DNA of 53,634 nucleotides from Nevskia sp. GTDB lineage: Bacteria; Pseudomonadota; Gammaproteobacteria; Nevskiales; Nevskiaceae. How positions within the stretch are numbered: the first letter of the stretch is position 1; each line of letters begins with the position of its first letter. The notes under the pieces were generated by a model, which saw only the letters and a program-made list of their open reading frames with translations, made no database searches and was not told the origin of the DNA. The translations under genes and the position numbers were made by a program. Location: positions 1 through 53,634 of the forward strand of contig JAUXYM010000029.1 of NCBI GenBank assembly GCA_030694365.1, read 5' to 3'. This document shows, piece by piece, positions 28,127 to 37,601 of the stretch.

Positions 28127-30865
28127 CTAGCGTAACAGCGCTGTCATCCGCGCGATGCGTTCGGCCTGGATACGGTTCAGATTGCGGAACACCGTCGCGG
28201 CAATCGACGGATAGCGTTCGCGCAAGCGTTCGAGGTCCTGCGAGTTGAAGCGCAGCAGGCGCACCGGGCTGGTGGTATCGACACTGGCGGTACGCCGCTG
28301 GCCGAAATAACCGGCCTCACCCATCACCGCGCCACGACTCATCGTCGACAGCACCAGCCGTTCATCGTTGCGTTCGATGGTCGCTTCCACCGCGCCATCG
28401 ACGACCACGTAGATGTCGCGCGAGAGATCACCTTCCTGGATGATCCGGGTGCCGGCCGGATGCTTTTCCAGCCGCGACATCAGCGCGAACAGCCGCGCCT
28501 GGCGCATCGACAAGCCGGACAGCAGCGGAATCGTGTGCTGCGGGCTTTTACCGAGATCGAGCCGCAGCAAGTCCCAGAGCGTGACGATGCGTAAGCGAGA
28601 GCCGAGCGCCGGCGTCAGGGTCATGTCGACGATCCAGGCGACGAACAGGGTCCAGGCCGCCAAGCCGCCGAACTGCCGCTGGTTGTTCAGTTCCGAGCCG
28701 GCGAAGACCAGAAAGCCGAGGCACAGGCAGACCGTGGCCAAAGTGATCGGCCGCAGCACCGAGCTCAGCGCCGAACGCACCGCGCCGGCTTCGGTGCCCT
28801 GCTCGCGGGCAACGGCATTGAAGCGGGCGAGAAAGTGCACGGTGTCGTTGACGGCGATGCCGAGCACGATGCAGGCGATCAGGCTGGTGGTCGGGTTCAG
28901 CGGAATGCCAAGTGCGCCGAGCGTGCCGAAGTAGACAGCGATCGGCACGATGTTCGGCACCGTCGCGATCAGGCCGGCCTTGATCGAGGTGAACATCAGC
29001 GACAGCAGCGCGGCGATCGCGACCACGGCGATCGCGATCGATGCTAGATGACCGCCGGCCAGCGCTTCGACGGCGCGAGTGGCGAGCACCGCGCTGCCGG
29101 TGAAGCGTGCGTCGATCGGCGATGGCAGTTCGGCAGCACGCGCCTCGGCGCGGCGCAGGAAGGCACCGATCGCCGTCGAGCCATCGACATTGAGACGCAG
29201 CGAGATCACCGCCGTGCGGTATTGCGGATCGATGACCCGGTTCAAGGCCTCGCCACTGGCGAACAGCAGGATCTGCTTGACCGTCGCTGCATCGGCAGGC
29301 ACGCCGAAGTACAGCGGCTCGTTGTTATGCAGCACCAGGTTGGTCAGCTTCAACTGATCGACGAAGGACACCGCTGCGCCGACTTCGGGCTGGGCGCGCA
29401 GCCAGTCCTGGAAGCTGTCGACGGCATTGATCAGGGTCGGATTGGTCAGCGCATCCGGCTCTTTGCCGTCGATCAGCACGGTGACGAAGTTGGCACCGTT
29501 GAACGCCTTGGCGACCGCTTCGAAATCCTGCCGGACCGGGGTGTCTTCATCGAAGCTGTTGATGAAATCGGCACCGCCCTCGATACGGCTCGCGGAAATG
29601 AAACCGACCACGATCAGCAGCGCCGATGCGCCGATGATCCAGCGCCGCCAGCGCAGATCGAAGCCGGTCAGCAGTACCGCGAAGCGGCCGAACACCCGGG
29701 TGGCGATCGGCGGCGTCTCGCGATTGCAGCCGGTGGCATTGAGCAGCGCCGGCAGGAACAGATGGGTCAGCGCGCCGACGTACAAGGTGCCGAGGCTGGC
29801 CAGTACCGCGAAGCCGCGCACAGCCGGCAGTGGGTTCAGCAGCAGGCTCAGGAAGCCGATCACCGTGGTCGTTGCCGACAAGGTCAGGCCAGTGAAGATG
29901 CGCTTCATCACCCAGTCGGCACGCTGCGAATCGCGCGCATCGGGCAGCACGCTGCGGGACAGGAAATGCGCGGCCAGCAGGTGGATCGTGTACGACAGGC
30001 CGATGGTGATCACCAGCGGCGGCACGATGGCGCTGACCAGGTTGAACTCGATGCCGAGCAGCACCGCCGAAGCCACCGTCCAGATCAGCGCGATCGCCAC
30101 CGCCAGCAGCGCCGAGGCGGCCGCCATCGGGCTGCGGAAGGTCACCAGCAGCAGCACGGCGATCACCGCGAACACCGCCGGCACGGTGAAGCGCAGGGTG
30201 CGATCCAGCGCGCCGCTGGTGGCGGCTCGAACCGGCAGCGTTCCGGTCAGATAAACCGCGTCGGCACCGCCAACCTCCTGCACTGCGCGCCGCACCTGGC
30301 CATCGAAATCGAGCGCCACGTACTGCTGCGGCGTCAGCGCCGCCGAGGTGCTCAGCGCGAACGCGGCCGTGGTGCCGTCATCCGATACCAGGGTGCTGCG
30401 ATACAGCGGATTGGCGAGGATCTGCGCCGCGAAAGTCTGCACCGCTGCCGGATCGCGCGCGGCCTGATCGGTGAACGAGGTGACATCGATCTCGTCACCG
30501 CTGGCCAGCAGGTTCGGCACCGTCGCCAGCGAAAACACTTCGCTGACTTCCGGCAACTGCTTGAACTGCACCGACAGCCTGGCGATCCGTTCGAGGTTCT
30601 CGGCACTGTAGACGCTGGGCTCGAAGCGCACGGCGACGATCAACGGATCGTCGATGCCGAAGGTCTTGCGCACCTGGTCGAGCACCGCGCGGCCGGGATC
30701 GTCGACCGGCAGCAGCGCTTCAGCGGATGGATCGATGTGGAAGCGAACCGTTCTGGTGACCGGATCGATGCAGAGCAGCAGGCCGATGATCGTCGCCAGC
30801 GCTACCGTCAGCAGCACGCGGCGCGGATGCTGCGCGACCGAGCCGAGCCAGGCAACAGTGTTCAT
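28127..30865 (-). CDS. RND/MMPL-family exporter fused to a C-terminal cyclic-nucleotide-binding domain
   Basis: A 912-residue inner-membrane protein with two RND halves. Each has a large extracytoplasmic loop and a helix bundle (about 225-380 and 615-760), with blocks such as VPPLVITIGLSYTIHLLAAH and IVLGIAVNDTVHFLARFN. It resembles the hydrophobe-exporting MMPL/HpnN branch. Residues about 780-905 form a cyclic-nucleotide-binding domain with GDLSRDIYVVVDG and GEAGYFGQRRTASVD, the latter matching the phosphate-binding cassette. This suggests transport gated by a cyclic nucleotide, which is inference. The LolA-like gene upstream is a common partner of such exporters. Confidence 0.88.
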   Translation of the reverse strand: MNTVAWLGSVAQHPRRVLLTVALATIIGLLLCIDPVTRTVRFHIDPSAEALLPVDDPGRAVLDQVRKTFGIDDPLIVAVRFEPSVYSAENLERIARLSVQFKQLPEVSEVFSLATVPNLLASGDEIDVTSFTDQAARDPAAVQTFAAQILANPLYRSTLVSDDGTTAAFALSTSAALTPQQYVALDFDGQVRRAVQEVGGADAVYLTGTLPVRAATSGALDRTLRFTVPAVFAVIAVLLLVTFRSPMAAASALLAVAIALIWTVASAVLLGIEFNLVSAIVPPLVITIGLSYTIHLLAAHFLSRSVLPDARDSQRADWVMKRIFTGLTLSATTTVIGFLSLLLNPLPAVRGFAVLASLGTLYVGALTHLFLPALLNATGCNRETPPIATRVFGRFAVLLTGFDLRWRRWIIGASALLIVVGFISASRIEGGADFINSFDEDTPVRQDFEAVAKAFNGANFVTVLIDGKEPDALTNPTLINAVDSFQDWLRAQPEVGAAVSFVDQLKLTNLVLHNNEPLYFGVPADAATVKQILLFASGEALNRVIDPQYRTAVISLRLNVDGSTAIGAFLRRAEARAAELPSPIDARFTGSAVLATRAVEALAGGHLASIAIAVVAIAALLSLMFTSIKAGLIATVPNIVPIAVYFGTLGALGIPLNPTTSLIACIVLGIAVNDTVHFLARFNAVAREQGTEAGAVRSALSSVLRPITLATVCLCLGFLVFAGSELNNQRQFGGLAAWTLFVAWIVDMTLTPALGSRLRIVTLWDLLRLDLGKSPQHTIPLLSGLSMRQARLFALMSRLEKHPAGTRIIQEGDLSRDIYVVVDGAVEATIERNDERLVLSTMSRGAVMGEAGYFGQRRTASVDTTSPVRLLRFNSQDLERLRERYPSIAATVFRNLNRIQAERIARMTALLR

Positions 30866-30880
30866 CGGGTGCCTGCGGCC

Positions 30881-31675
30881 TCAGTTGCCACGATAGAACG
30901 TGGCGGGATTGAACAGCCGTGATGGCAGTTCTTCCGTGCTGCCGATCACGCCGAGCACCTTGAGCCGGGTGCTGGTGTTTTCCTTGACGTCACGCATCAG
31001 CAGATCGGACAGATACCAGTAGCCGTCGGCGCGCTTCAGGCCGGCGGCCGGCGCGCTGAGTTCCTTGCGCAGGCTGTTGCCCTCGAAGAATTCCGCCTTC
31101 AGCGCGACGCAGGTTTTCTGGTCGACATAGGTACGAACGCGGCTGTAGCGGGTGCCGGCACCGGCCGTCGGCTGCAATTGCAGCACATGCACCGGACGCT
31201 GCTCGATGGTCGTCGGCTTGTCGAGGCTGGCCTGGGAATCGCCGAACGCCGCCTGCAGCTGTTTCATATCGTTGTAGCTGAAATCGGTGCCGAGCAGCGG
31301 CGCATCGGCGGAGCCGCCACTGATCTTGCGTACTCGCTGCAGCGCCGGCAGGAACAGGAAGATGTCGTCCTTCTTGTCGACGCCGCCTTCGCGCATCCCC
31401 TCTCTCATCAGGTAGGCGGCACCATCGAGATCGCGTGGCTTGGAGATGCTCAGCATCACGCGGATCAGGCCGTTGTCGCGGCTGACATAGACCTTGCCCT
31501 TCAGCAGCCGCTCGGCACCGCTACGATCGATCGAAACCAGTTCCACTTCCTTGATCTGCAGCGAGGGCGGAATGTTCGCCCGCATGCAGTCGAGCACCTT
31601 CTGCGCCGCAGCATCGGCGCGCGCGCCGAGGCTTGCCGCCAGCAGAGCCATGCACAGCCATCGACCAGCATTCAT
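30881..31675 (-). CDS. Outer-membrane lipoprotein-sorting (LolA-like) protein
   Basis: A 264-residue periplasmic protein with a signal peptide (LCMALLAASLGARADA). The body matches the LolA-like family found beside RND exporters: KGKVYVSRDNGLIRVMLSIS, FLFLPALQRVRKISGG, LLGTDFSYND and a C-terminal TRLKVLGVIGSTEELPSRLF. It probably ferries a lipid or hydrophobic cargo delivered by the exporter 15 bases downstream. ATG 31675 is preferred, with GGGGAT just upstream, over an in-frame TTG at 31687. Confidence 0.85.
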   Translation of the reverse strand: MNAGRWLCMALLAASLGARADAAAQKVLDCMRANIPPSLQIKEVELVSIDRSGAERLLKGKVYVSRDNGLIRVMLSISKPRDLDGAAYLMREGMREGGVDKKDDIFLFLPALQRVRKISGGSADAPLLGTDFSYNDMKQLQAAFGDSQASLDKPTTIEQRPVHVLQLQPTAGAGTRYSRVRTYVDQKTCVALKAEFFEGNSLRKELSAPAAGLKRADGYWYLSDLLMRDVKENTSTRLKVLGVIGSTEELPSRLFNPATFYRGN

Positions 31676-31734
31676 GGTGATCCCCAAGTCCCCGACGACA
31701 AGACTACCGCGCTACCGTGAACCGGGCAGGCCCT

Positions 31735-32028
31735 TCAGTTCGGCTTTGCCGCTTCGAACGCCGCTTGCTGCGCCGGCGTGGCTTCCTGCTGGTGCAAGCG
31801 TTTCCAGTCCGCATAAGGCATGCCGTAGACGCGCTCGCGGGCTGCGTCGTCGCTGACTTCCACACCGGCATCTTTCGCCGCCGCCGCGTACCACTTCGAC
31901 AGGCAATTTCGGCAGAAGCCGGCGACATTCATCAGCTCGATGTTCTGCACATCGGGGCGGGAATCAAGGTGCTTGAGCAGGCGCTGCAGCACGGCGGCAT
32001 CAAGACGGTCCCGAAGTTGCTGGTCCAT
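31735..32028 (-). CDS. DUF1244 family protein
   Basis: A 97-residue cytoplasmic helical protein. The family signature is clear: NVAGFCRNCLSKWYAAAAKD and ERVYGMPYADWKRLHQQEAT. No biochemical role is established to my knowledge. ATG 32028 is used; the frame is open further upstream without homology. It is divergent from the NADH dehydrogenase gene. Confidence 0.9.
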   Translation of the reverse strand: MDQQLRDRLDAAVLQRLLKHLDSRPDVQNIELMNVAGFCRNCLSKWYAAAAKDAGVEVSDDAARERVYGMPYADWKRLHQQEATPAQQAAFEAAKPN

Positions 32029-32159
32029 GGTCGTTGCAGAGTTCCGAAAGGGGAATGATTGTGCGCGGATTGTGCGCGAAGCCCCGAATACCTGCGACAA
32101 GCCTGCAACTAAACTCCGTCCCCATTGCCTTTACCTTGCTTCCAGACCACCCCCTCATC

Positions 32160-33491
32160 ATGTCTACCCTGCCCCATGTCGTCATCGTCGGCGCCGGCTT
32201 CGGTGGCCTCACTGCCGCCCGCGCCCTCGATGGCACCGCTGTCGAACTGACCGTCGTCGATCGCCGGAATTTCCATCTTTTTCAGCCACTTCTGTATCAG
32301 GTAGCGACCGCCGGCCTGAACCCTTCCGATGTCGCCTGGCCGGTGCGCGGCATCCTCAGCCGGCAGAAGAACGCCCGCGTCTTGCTCGGCCAGGTGACCG
32401 GCATCGACAGCGCCTCTCGTGTAGTGCTGCTCGATGACGGCCGCCGCCTGCCCTACGACTGGCTGATTCTCGCCACCGGCGCCACCCATACCTACTTCGG
32501 CAATGACCAGTGGGAAACACACGCACCAGGACTGAAGCGTGTCGACGACGCCACACTGATTCGTCGCCGGCTGCTGCTGGCGCTGGAACGTGCCGAGAAC
32601 AGTGACGATCCGGTCGAGCAGCAGCGATTGATGACGTTTGCGATCGTCGGCGCGGGGCCGACTGGCGTCGAGCTGGCCGGTGCCATCGCCGAGCTTTGCA
32701 AGCGCGTGCTGATCCACGATTTCCGCGCCATCGATACCCGCAAGGTCAGAGTCGTGCTGATCGAGGGTGCCGCTCGGGTGCTGCTGTCGTTTCCGCCGGA
32801 GCTATCGGCCTTCGCGCTCAGGGAACTGCAGAAGAAAGGCGTGGAAGTGATGCTGAACACCAAGGTCAACGGCTGCGATCCAAGCGGCCTGAGCTTCGGC
32901 GACGGCAGCGGCCTGGCCGCCGCGACCATCCTCTGGGCCGCCGGTGTCGCGGCCTCGCCGGCCGCGCGCTGGCTCGGTGTGCCGGCCGATCGCGCCGGCC
33001 GTGCCCAGGTGCTGCCGGATCTATCGGTGCCGGGCCACGAGCGGGTGTTCGTGATCGGCGACACCGCCACCGTGCAATCGAACGGCAAGGCCGTTCCGGG
33101 TGTCGCCCCCGCGGCCAAGCAGCAGGGTCAGCACGTGGCGAAAACCATCCGCGCCGCGCTGGCCGGAAAATCCGCGCCGGGGCCGTTCCGGTACCGCGAC
33201 TTCGGCAATCTGGCGACCATCGGCCGGCATTCGGCGGTGATCGATTTCGGCTTCCTGCGCATCAAGGGCCTGATCGCCTGGTGGCTGTGGGGCATCGCCC
33301 ACGTCTACTTCCTGATCGGTGCCCGCAACCGCATGCTGGTAGCCACACAATGGTTCTTCAATTACCTGAGCTATAGCCGCGCGGCGCGCTTGATCGTCGG
33401 CAGCGATGTCGATGCCGACAGCCACCGGCCGTTGCAAAGCCAATCCCAGACCCAATCTCAATTTTCGTCCACGCCTCAACCTCGACGATGA
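32160..33491 (+). CDS. ndh: Type II NADH:quinone oxidoreductase (NDH-2)
   Basis: A 443-residue single-subunit, non-proton-pumping flavoprotein. It has an N-terminal FAD-binding VIVGAGFGGLTAARAL, an NADH-binding FAIVGAGPTGVELAGAI (about 160) and VFVIGDTATV near the third FAD contact. A C-terminal amphipathic/hydrophobic stretch (GLIAWWLWGIAHVYFLIG) would anchor it to the membrane. No clear Shine-Dalgarno precedes ATG 32160, and an upstream in-frame start is possible. Its end overlaps selO by four bases. Confidence 0.93.
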   Translation: MSTLPHVVIVGAGFGGLTAARALDGTAVELTVVDRRNFHLFQPLLYQVATAGLNPSDVAWPVRGILSRQKNARVLLGQVTGIDSASRVVLLDDGRRLPYDWLILATGATHTYFGNDQWETHAPGLKRVDDATLIRRRLLLALERAENSDDPVEQQRLMTFAIVGAGPTGVELAGAIAELCKRVLIHDFRAIDTRKVRVVLIEGAARVLLSFPPELSAFALRELQKKGVEVMLNTKVNGCDPSGLSFGDGSGLAAATILWAAGVAASPAARWLGVPADRAGRAQVLPDLSVPGHERVFVIGDTATVQSNGKAVPGVAPAAKQQGQHVAKTIRAALAGKSAPGPFRYRDFGNLATIGRHSAVIDFGFLRIKGLIAWWLWGIAHVYFLIGARNRMLVATQWFFNYLSYSRAARLIVGSDVDADSHRPLQSQSQTQSQFSSTPQPRR

Positions 33492-34960
33492 TCCTGCCCG
33501 CCATCACGCCTCGTTTCGCCGCCCTCGGAGAGCCGTATTCGACGGCCATCCCGGCCCGGCCTTTGCCAACGCCGAGCCTGCTGCACGTCAATACCGATTT
33601 GGCCGATCAGCTCAGGCTGTCGTCGTCGATCGCCAGCCCCGAGTTCACCGCGCTGATGGCCGGCAACACGGCGTGGCCCGGCTACGACTCGCGGGCCTCG
33701 GTCTACGCCGGCCACCAGTTCGGCCAGTTCGTGCCGCAGCTCGGTGATGGCCGGGCGCTGCTGATCGCCGAGATCGACGATCGCAACGGCCAGCCCCAGG
33801 AACTGCAGCTGAAAGGTGCCGGGCCGACGCCGTACTCGCGCCATGCCGATGGCCGCGCGGTGCTGCGCTCGTCGATCCGCGAATACCTGTGCTCGGAGGC
33901 GATGCACGGCCTCGGAATTCCCACCACGCGGGCGCTGGCGCTGGTCGGCTCGCCGCAGCCGGTGCGCCGCGAGACGGTCGAGACCGCCGCCGTGGTATGC
34001 CGGGTCGCCCCGAGCTTCCTGCGCTTCGGCCATTTCGAATTCTGGTACTACCGCGGTGAAACCGAGCGCCTGAAACCGCTGGCCGATCTGCTGATCGATC
34101 AGCACTTCCCGGAATTCGCCGGCCAGCCCGATCGCCACGCCTTGTGGCTGACCGAAGTCGTGCGCCGCACCGCCGTGCTGATGGCGCATTGGCAGGCCGT
34201 GGGCTTCTGTCACGGCGTGATGAACACCGACAACTTCTCCGCGCTCGGCCTGACCATCGACTACGGCCCATTCGGTCTTCTCGATGCCTTCGACAGCCAC
34301 CACATCTGCAATCACAGCGACGACGGCGGCCGCTACGCCTGGGATCGCCAGCCGGTGATCGGCCACTGGAACATCACCAAGCTGCTGCAGGCCTGCCTGC
34401 CGCTGCTCGCCGATGAACCGAAGGCGGCCGTCGAGCGCGCCCAGCCGATCGCCGACAGCTATCCGGACGCTTACGGCAAGGTGATGTTGAAACAATGGAC
34501 GGCGAAACTCGGCCTGCGCGAAGTCCGCGACGGCGACGAAACCCTGATCAACGGCTGGCTGAACCTGCTGCAGTCCAGTCGCGCCGATTTCACCCGCTCC
34601 TGGCGGCACCTGTCGCGCGTCAAGGCCGCTGATGACGGGCCGGCAGATGGCTTGCGCGAAGAAATCCTCGACCTCGCCGCGCTCGATGCCTGGCTTCCCG
34701 ACTACCGCGGCCGGCTGCGCGCCGAACAATCCGATGACGCCGAACGCAGCGTACGGATGAACGCGGTCAATCCGAAGTACGTACTGCGCAATCACCTTGC
34801 GCAGCGTTCGATCGAACGCGCCGAAACGGGTGACCTGTCCGAAGTCGCGACCCTGTTCGAACTGCTGCAACGGCCGTTCGACGAACAGCCGGCGTTCGAG
34901 GCCTATGCCGCCGAGCCACCGCCGGAAGCGCGGCTGATCGAGGTCAGCTGCTCGTCCTGA
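33488..34960 (+). CDS. selO: Protein adenylyltransferase SelO (YdiU)
   Basis: A 490-residue SelO-family pseudokinase that transfers AMP to Ser/Thr/Tyr of target proteins. Blocks seen are YAGHQFGQFVPQLGDGRA, LQLKGAGPTPYSRHADGRAV and GVMNTDNFSALGLTIDYGPF. The tail ends SCSS, the conserved C-terminal Cys (selenocysteine in some eukaryotes). It overlaps ndh (ATGA), suggesting coupling and a link to redox homeostasis, which fits the family. Confidence 0.96.
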   Translation: MILPAITPRFAALGEPYSTAIPARPLPTPSLLHVNTDLADQLRLSSSIASPEFTALMAGNTAWPGYDSRASVYAGHQFGQFVPQLGDGRALLIAEIDDRNGQPQELQLKGAGPTPYSRHADGRAVLRSSIREYLCSEAMHGLGIPTTRALALVGSPQPVRRETVETAAVVCRVAPSFLRFGHFEFWYYRGETERLKPLADLLIDQHFPEFAGQPDRHALWLTEVVRRTAVLMAHWQAVGFCHGVMNTDNFSALGLTIDYGPFGLLDAFDSHHICNHSDDGGRYAWDRQPVIGHWNITKLLQACLPLLADEPKAAVERAQPIADSYPDAYGKVMLKQWTAKLGLREVRDGDETLINGWLNLLQSSRADFTRSWRHLSRVKAADDGPADGLREEILDLAALDAWLPDYRGRLRAEQSDDAERSVRMNAVNPKYVLRNHLAQRSIERAETGDLSEVATLFELLQRPFDEQPAFEAYAAEPPPEARLIEVSCSS

Positions 34961-35197
34961 GCGCTGCGCGGACGGATCGCGCCGCAAGCCGGCCTCGTCT
35001 CGAATGGACCGGCCGATCTTGGCCGATATGAACATTCGGCAACCCTGGTTGTGCAGAACTCCAGCCAGAATCGCCGGGCTAACCTGAGCCGGAAAGTTTT
35101 TCTGTGCGCTACGTCTCAGTTGGCCGGCGGCGTTGGCTCGCGTAGCTGCTGCAAAAAGCTGATGATTGACTCATACGTGATGCACAAGCCATTGACG
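34961..35197. other. Intergenic region upstream of the kinase-regulator gene
   Basis: No gene is supported between selO and the regulator. A TTGACT hexamer occurs at 35166-35171 shortly before the palindrome at 35198, but I could not assign a convincing -10. Confidence 0.4.
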
Positions 35198-35211
35198 CGA
35201 TCACGTGATCG
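35198..35211. promoter_or_regulatory. Palindromic candidate operator
   Basis: CGATCACGTGATCG is a perfect 14-bp palindrome about 93 bases upstream of ATG 35304. Its position in front of a gene with a DNA-binding domain makes autoregulation plausible, but this is unproven. A GTG inside it could serve as an alternative start for the same frame. Confidence 0.35.
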
Positions 35212-35303
35212 AGTTGTTCGCCGCAACGGCGGAGCACGAGCTGGCAGTGGCCGCCCGGAGCGCAGCCCAGGACCGCAGAGTCCACTCGGGAGCTGGCCAG
35301 GGA

Positions 35304-37601
35304 ATGTCGAAAAAAACGGAAACAGACTTCAGTGGAGAAGCCGGGCCGGCGCTGCACAGCGCCCGCTGGCGATTCGGGCCCTTCGAGCTGGACGAATCCA
35401 GCCGCGAACTTTGGCACGGCGGACTACCCGTGGCGATCGAGGCCAAGCCGCTGAACATGCTGATGCTGTTCCTGCGCAACCCCGGCGAACTGGTTACCAA
35501 GGACGAGTTGCTGGACAAGCTGTGGACCGGCCGGATCGTCAGCGAGTCGGTCATCGCCAACTGCGTGACACGGCTGCGTCAGGTGCTCGGTGAAGACGCG
35601 TCCTCTTGGGTCCGAACGATCCACGGCTTCGGCTACCGCTTCGATGGTCCGGTACAACTGGTCGAAGATCCACGAGCGACAGCGTCTGCCGCGCCCAAGC
35701 TGGCTTTTCAGCCTGGCGACCAGCCACCGTTCAGACCGAACTGGCAACTGCTGCGCCGCCTTGGCCACAGCGGTGATAGCTGGCTGGCCGAGCACACCAA
35801 GACCCGTGCTCGCCGGGTGTTCAAGTTCACCCAGGAGGCGGCTGGCCTGTCGGCATTGAAACGCGAGGTCACCGTCTACCGGCTGCTGCGTGAAAGCAGC
35901 GGCGACAAGATCTTTCACGTCGACCTGCTCGACTGGAATTTCGACGAACCACCCTGGTTCGTCGAGACCGAATACTGTCCTGGGGGCAGCCTGCAGGAAT
36001 GGTTCGAGGCGCAGGGCGGAATCGGCAAGGTATCGCTTGCCACCCGGCTCGACCTGATTGCCCAGATTGCCGAAGCGCTGGCCGAGGTCCATGCCGTCGG
36101 TGTGCTGCACAAGGATCTGAAGCCCGCCAATGTCTTCGTGATGATTGAAGGCGATGGCCGGCCAGCCGTCCGCCTAGCCGATTTCGGTGCCAGCCGCCTG
36201 CTCGACCCCAGCCGCCTCGCCGCCCTGGAAATAACCCGGCTGGGCTTCACGCAGGTCATTGATGGGGACAGCGACCATTGCGGCACGCCGCTGTATCTGG
36301 CACCTGAACTGCTGGCCGGCCATCCGGCGACGGTCAAAGCCGACATCTACGCCCTTGGCGTGATGCTCTACCAGTTCGTGATCGGCAATCTGCGTCGTCA
36401 GTTGACGCCAGGCTGGGAAGCGGAAGTGGACGACGAAATACTGCGCGGCGACATCGCAGCCGCTGCCGAGGGCAACCCGGAACGCCGTCTCGCCGCCGCC
36501 AGCGAACTGGCCCGCAAGCTGCGCCGGCTGGAAGCGCGGCGCGTCACTCGGGAAGCCGAGCGCGTCGCTGCTCAAAAGGCCGAACGCGCCGCGCGGGCGC
36601 TGGAGCGAATGAAAGCGCGACGGATCGGCGTGATGGCGGCGTTCGCGGCGCTGACGATCGGCTTCATGGTCAGCACCCTACTTTTCGTCGAGGCGCGCAA
36701 TTCACGCGGGCTGGCCGAAGCCGAATCATCGCGGGCAAGCAACGAAGCGCGGCGAGCCCAGGCAGTCAGCGAGTTTCTGACTCGTGACCTGTTTGCGCCG
36801 GTCACCACTGGAACGGTGCCGGTCAAGGATCTGACCGTGGCCGAGTTGCTAAGGGCCGGCGCTGGCAGCGTCGATAAGCGGTTCGCCGACGACCCCGAGA
36901 TCGCCGCCGATCTTGCCGCAGCGCTGGGCCTGTCGTTCGACGCACTGGAAATGAGCGCTGAGGCGGAGACCCTGCTGGAACGTGCGTTGGCCGGGCACGC
37001 GCAGATCGGGGGCGGAGACGATCTCCGCGTCGTCCGCGACGCGGCCGAACTTCCGGTACTCAAGTTCGCCCTGGGACGTGATGACCGGGATACCGCCGCC
37101 TACGAACGGATTGCCGAGGTCGCCGCCCGCCGTCACGGGCCGGTCCATCCCGCTGTCCTGCAGTTGCGCTCGGAGATCGCGTGGTCAAAGTTCTACCGGG
37201 GACAGCTTCGCCAGGCAGGCGACGCCTTCAATGCGATTCTCGATGACCAGTTGAAGGCAGCATCGGCTGACGATCGCGCGATTGCCAGCACCAGCGAAGG
37301 TCTTGCCCGCTCGCTGGCGCTGTACGGCGACTACACCGGCGCTGAGGCGGCAGCGCTACTGGGCATGGAACGGGCGACCCGAAGCTATGGACCCACCCAC
37401 GAAAGCGTCGGCAAACTGCATGGAACAAGAGGGCTGATTGCGCTCGAATCTGGTCGCTACGCGGTAGCCGAAAGCGAATATCAGGCCGCGCTGAAAATTG
37501 CCGACCTGTGGGGGCGCGCTGACAGCGGCGCGCGAATTACCGCTCTGGCAGGACTTGCCCGCGCCAGCCTGCGTCAGCCTGCGTCAGCGCCGATACGATG
37601 A
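35304..37601 (+). CDS. Winged-helix / Ser-Thr kinase / TPR membrane regulator, C-terminus truncated by frameshift
   Basis: A 765-residue product. Residues about 20-120 are an OmpR/CadC-type winged helix (NCVTRLRQVLGED, TIHGFGYRF). A kinase domain (about 147-410) has an imperfect glycine loop LGHSGDSW, Lys in RRVFKF, VLHKDLKPANVFV, LADFGAS and CGTPLYLAPELL, so catalysis looks possible. A membrane helix (about 438-463) separates these cytoplasmic parts from a TPR-like region that would lie in the periplasm. The frame ends at 37601 after a 10-bp tandem duplication (37566-37585). Deleting one copy restores a continuous 897-residue protein ending at 38007. Start 35304 is chosen; GTG 35205 is possible. 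Confidence 0.82.
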   Translation: MSKKTETDFSGEAGPALHSARWRFGPFELDESSRELWHGGLPVAIEAKPLNMLMLFLRNPGELVTKDELLDKLWTGRIVSESVIANCVTRLRQVLGEDASSWVRTIHGFGYRFDGPVQLVEDPRATASAAPKLAFQPGDQPPFRPNWQLLRRLGHSGDSWLAEHTKTRARRVFKFTQEAAGLSALKREVTVYRLLRESSGDKIFHVDLLDWNFDEPPWFVETEYCPGGSLQEWFEAQGGIGKVSLATRLDLIAQIAEALAEVHAVGVLHKDLKPANVFVMIEGDGRPAVRLADFGASRLLDPSRLAALEITRLGFTQVIDGDSDHCGTPLYLAPELLAGHPATVKADIYALGVMLYQFVIGNLRRQLTPGWEAEVDDEILRGDIAAAAEGNPERRLAAASELARKLRRLEARRVTREAERVAAQKAERAARALERMKARRIGVMAAFAALTIGFMVSTLLFVEARNSRGLAEAESSRASNEARRAQAVSEFLTRDLFAPVTTGTVPVKDLTVAELLRAGAGSVDKRFADDPEIAADLAAALGLSFDALEMSAEAETLLERALAGHAQIGGGDDLRVVRDAAELPVLKFALGRDDRDTAAYERIAEVAARRHGPVHPAVLQLRSEIAWSKFYRGQLRQAGDAFNAILDDQLKAASADDRAIASTSEGLARSLALYGDYTGAEAAALLGMERATRSYGPTHESVGKLHGTRGLIALESGRYAVAESEYQAALKIADLWGRADSGARITALAGLARASLRQPASAPIR

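Noticed and set aside
29048-30922. Plus-strand ORF of 624 codons opposite the RND exporter
   Set aside because: Shadow of the exporter; its composition (Arg/Gln/Asp/His-rich) is typical of antisense frames.
33476-35035. Minus-strand ORF of 519 codons opposite selO
   Set aside because: SelO motifs are complete on the plus strand; the antisense frame shows none.
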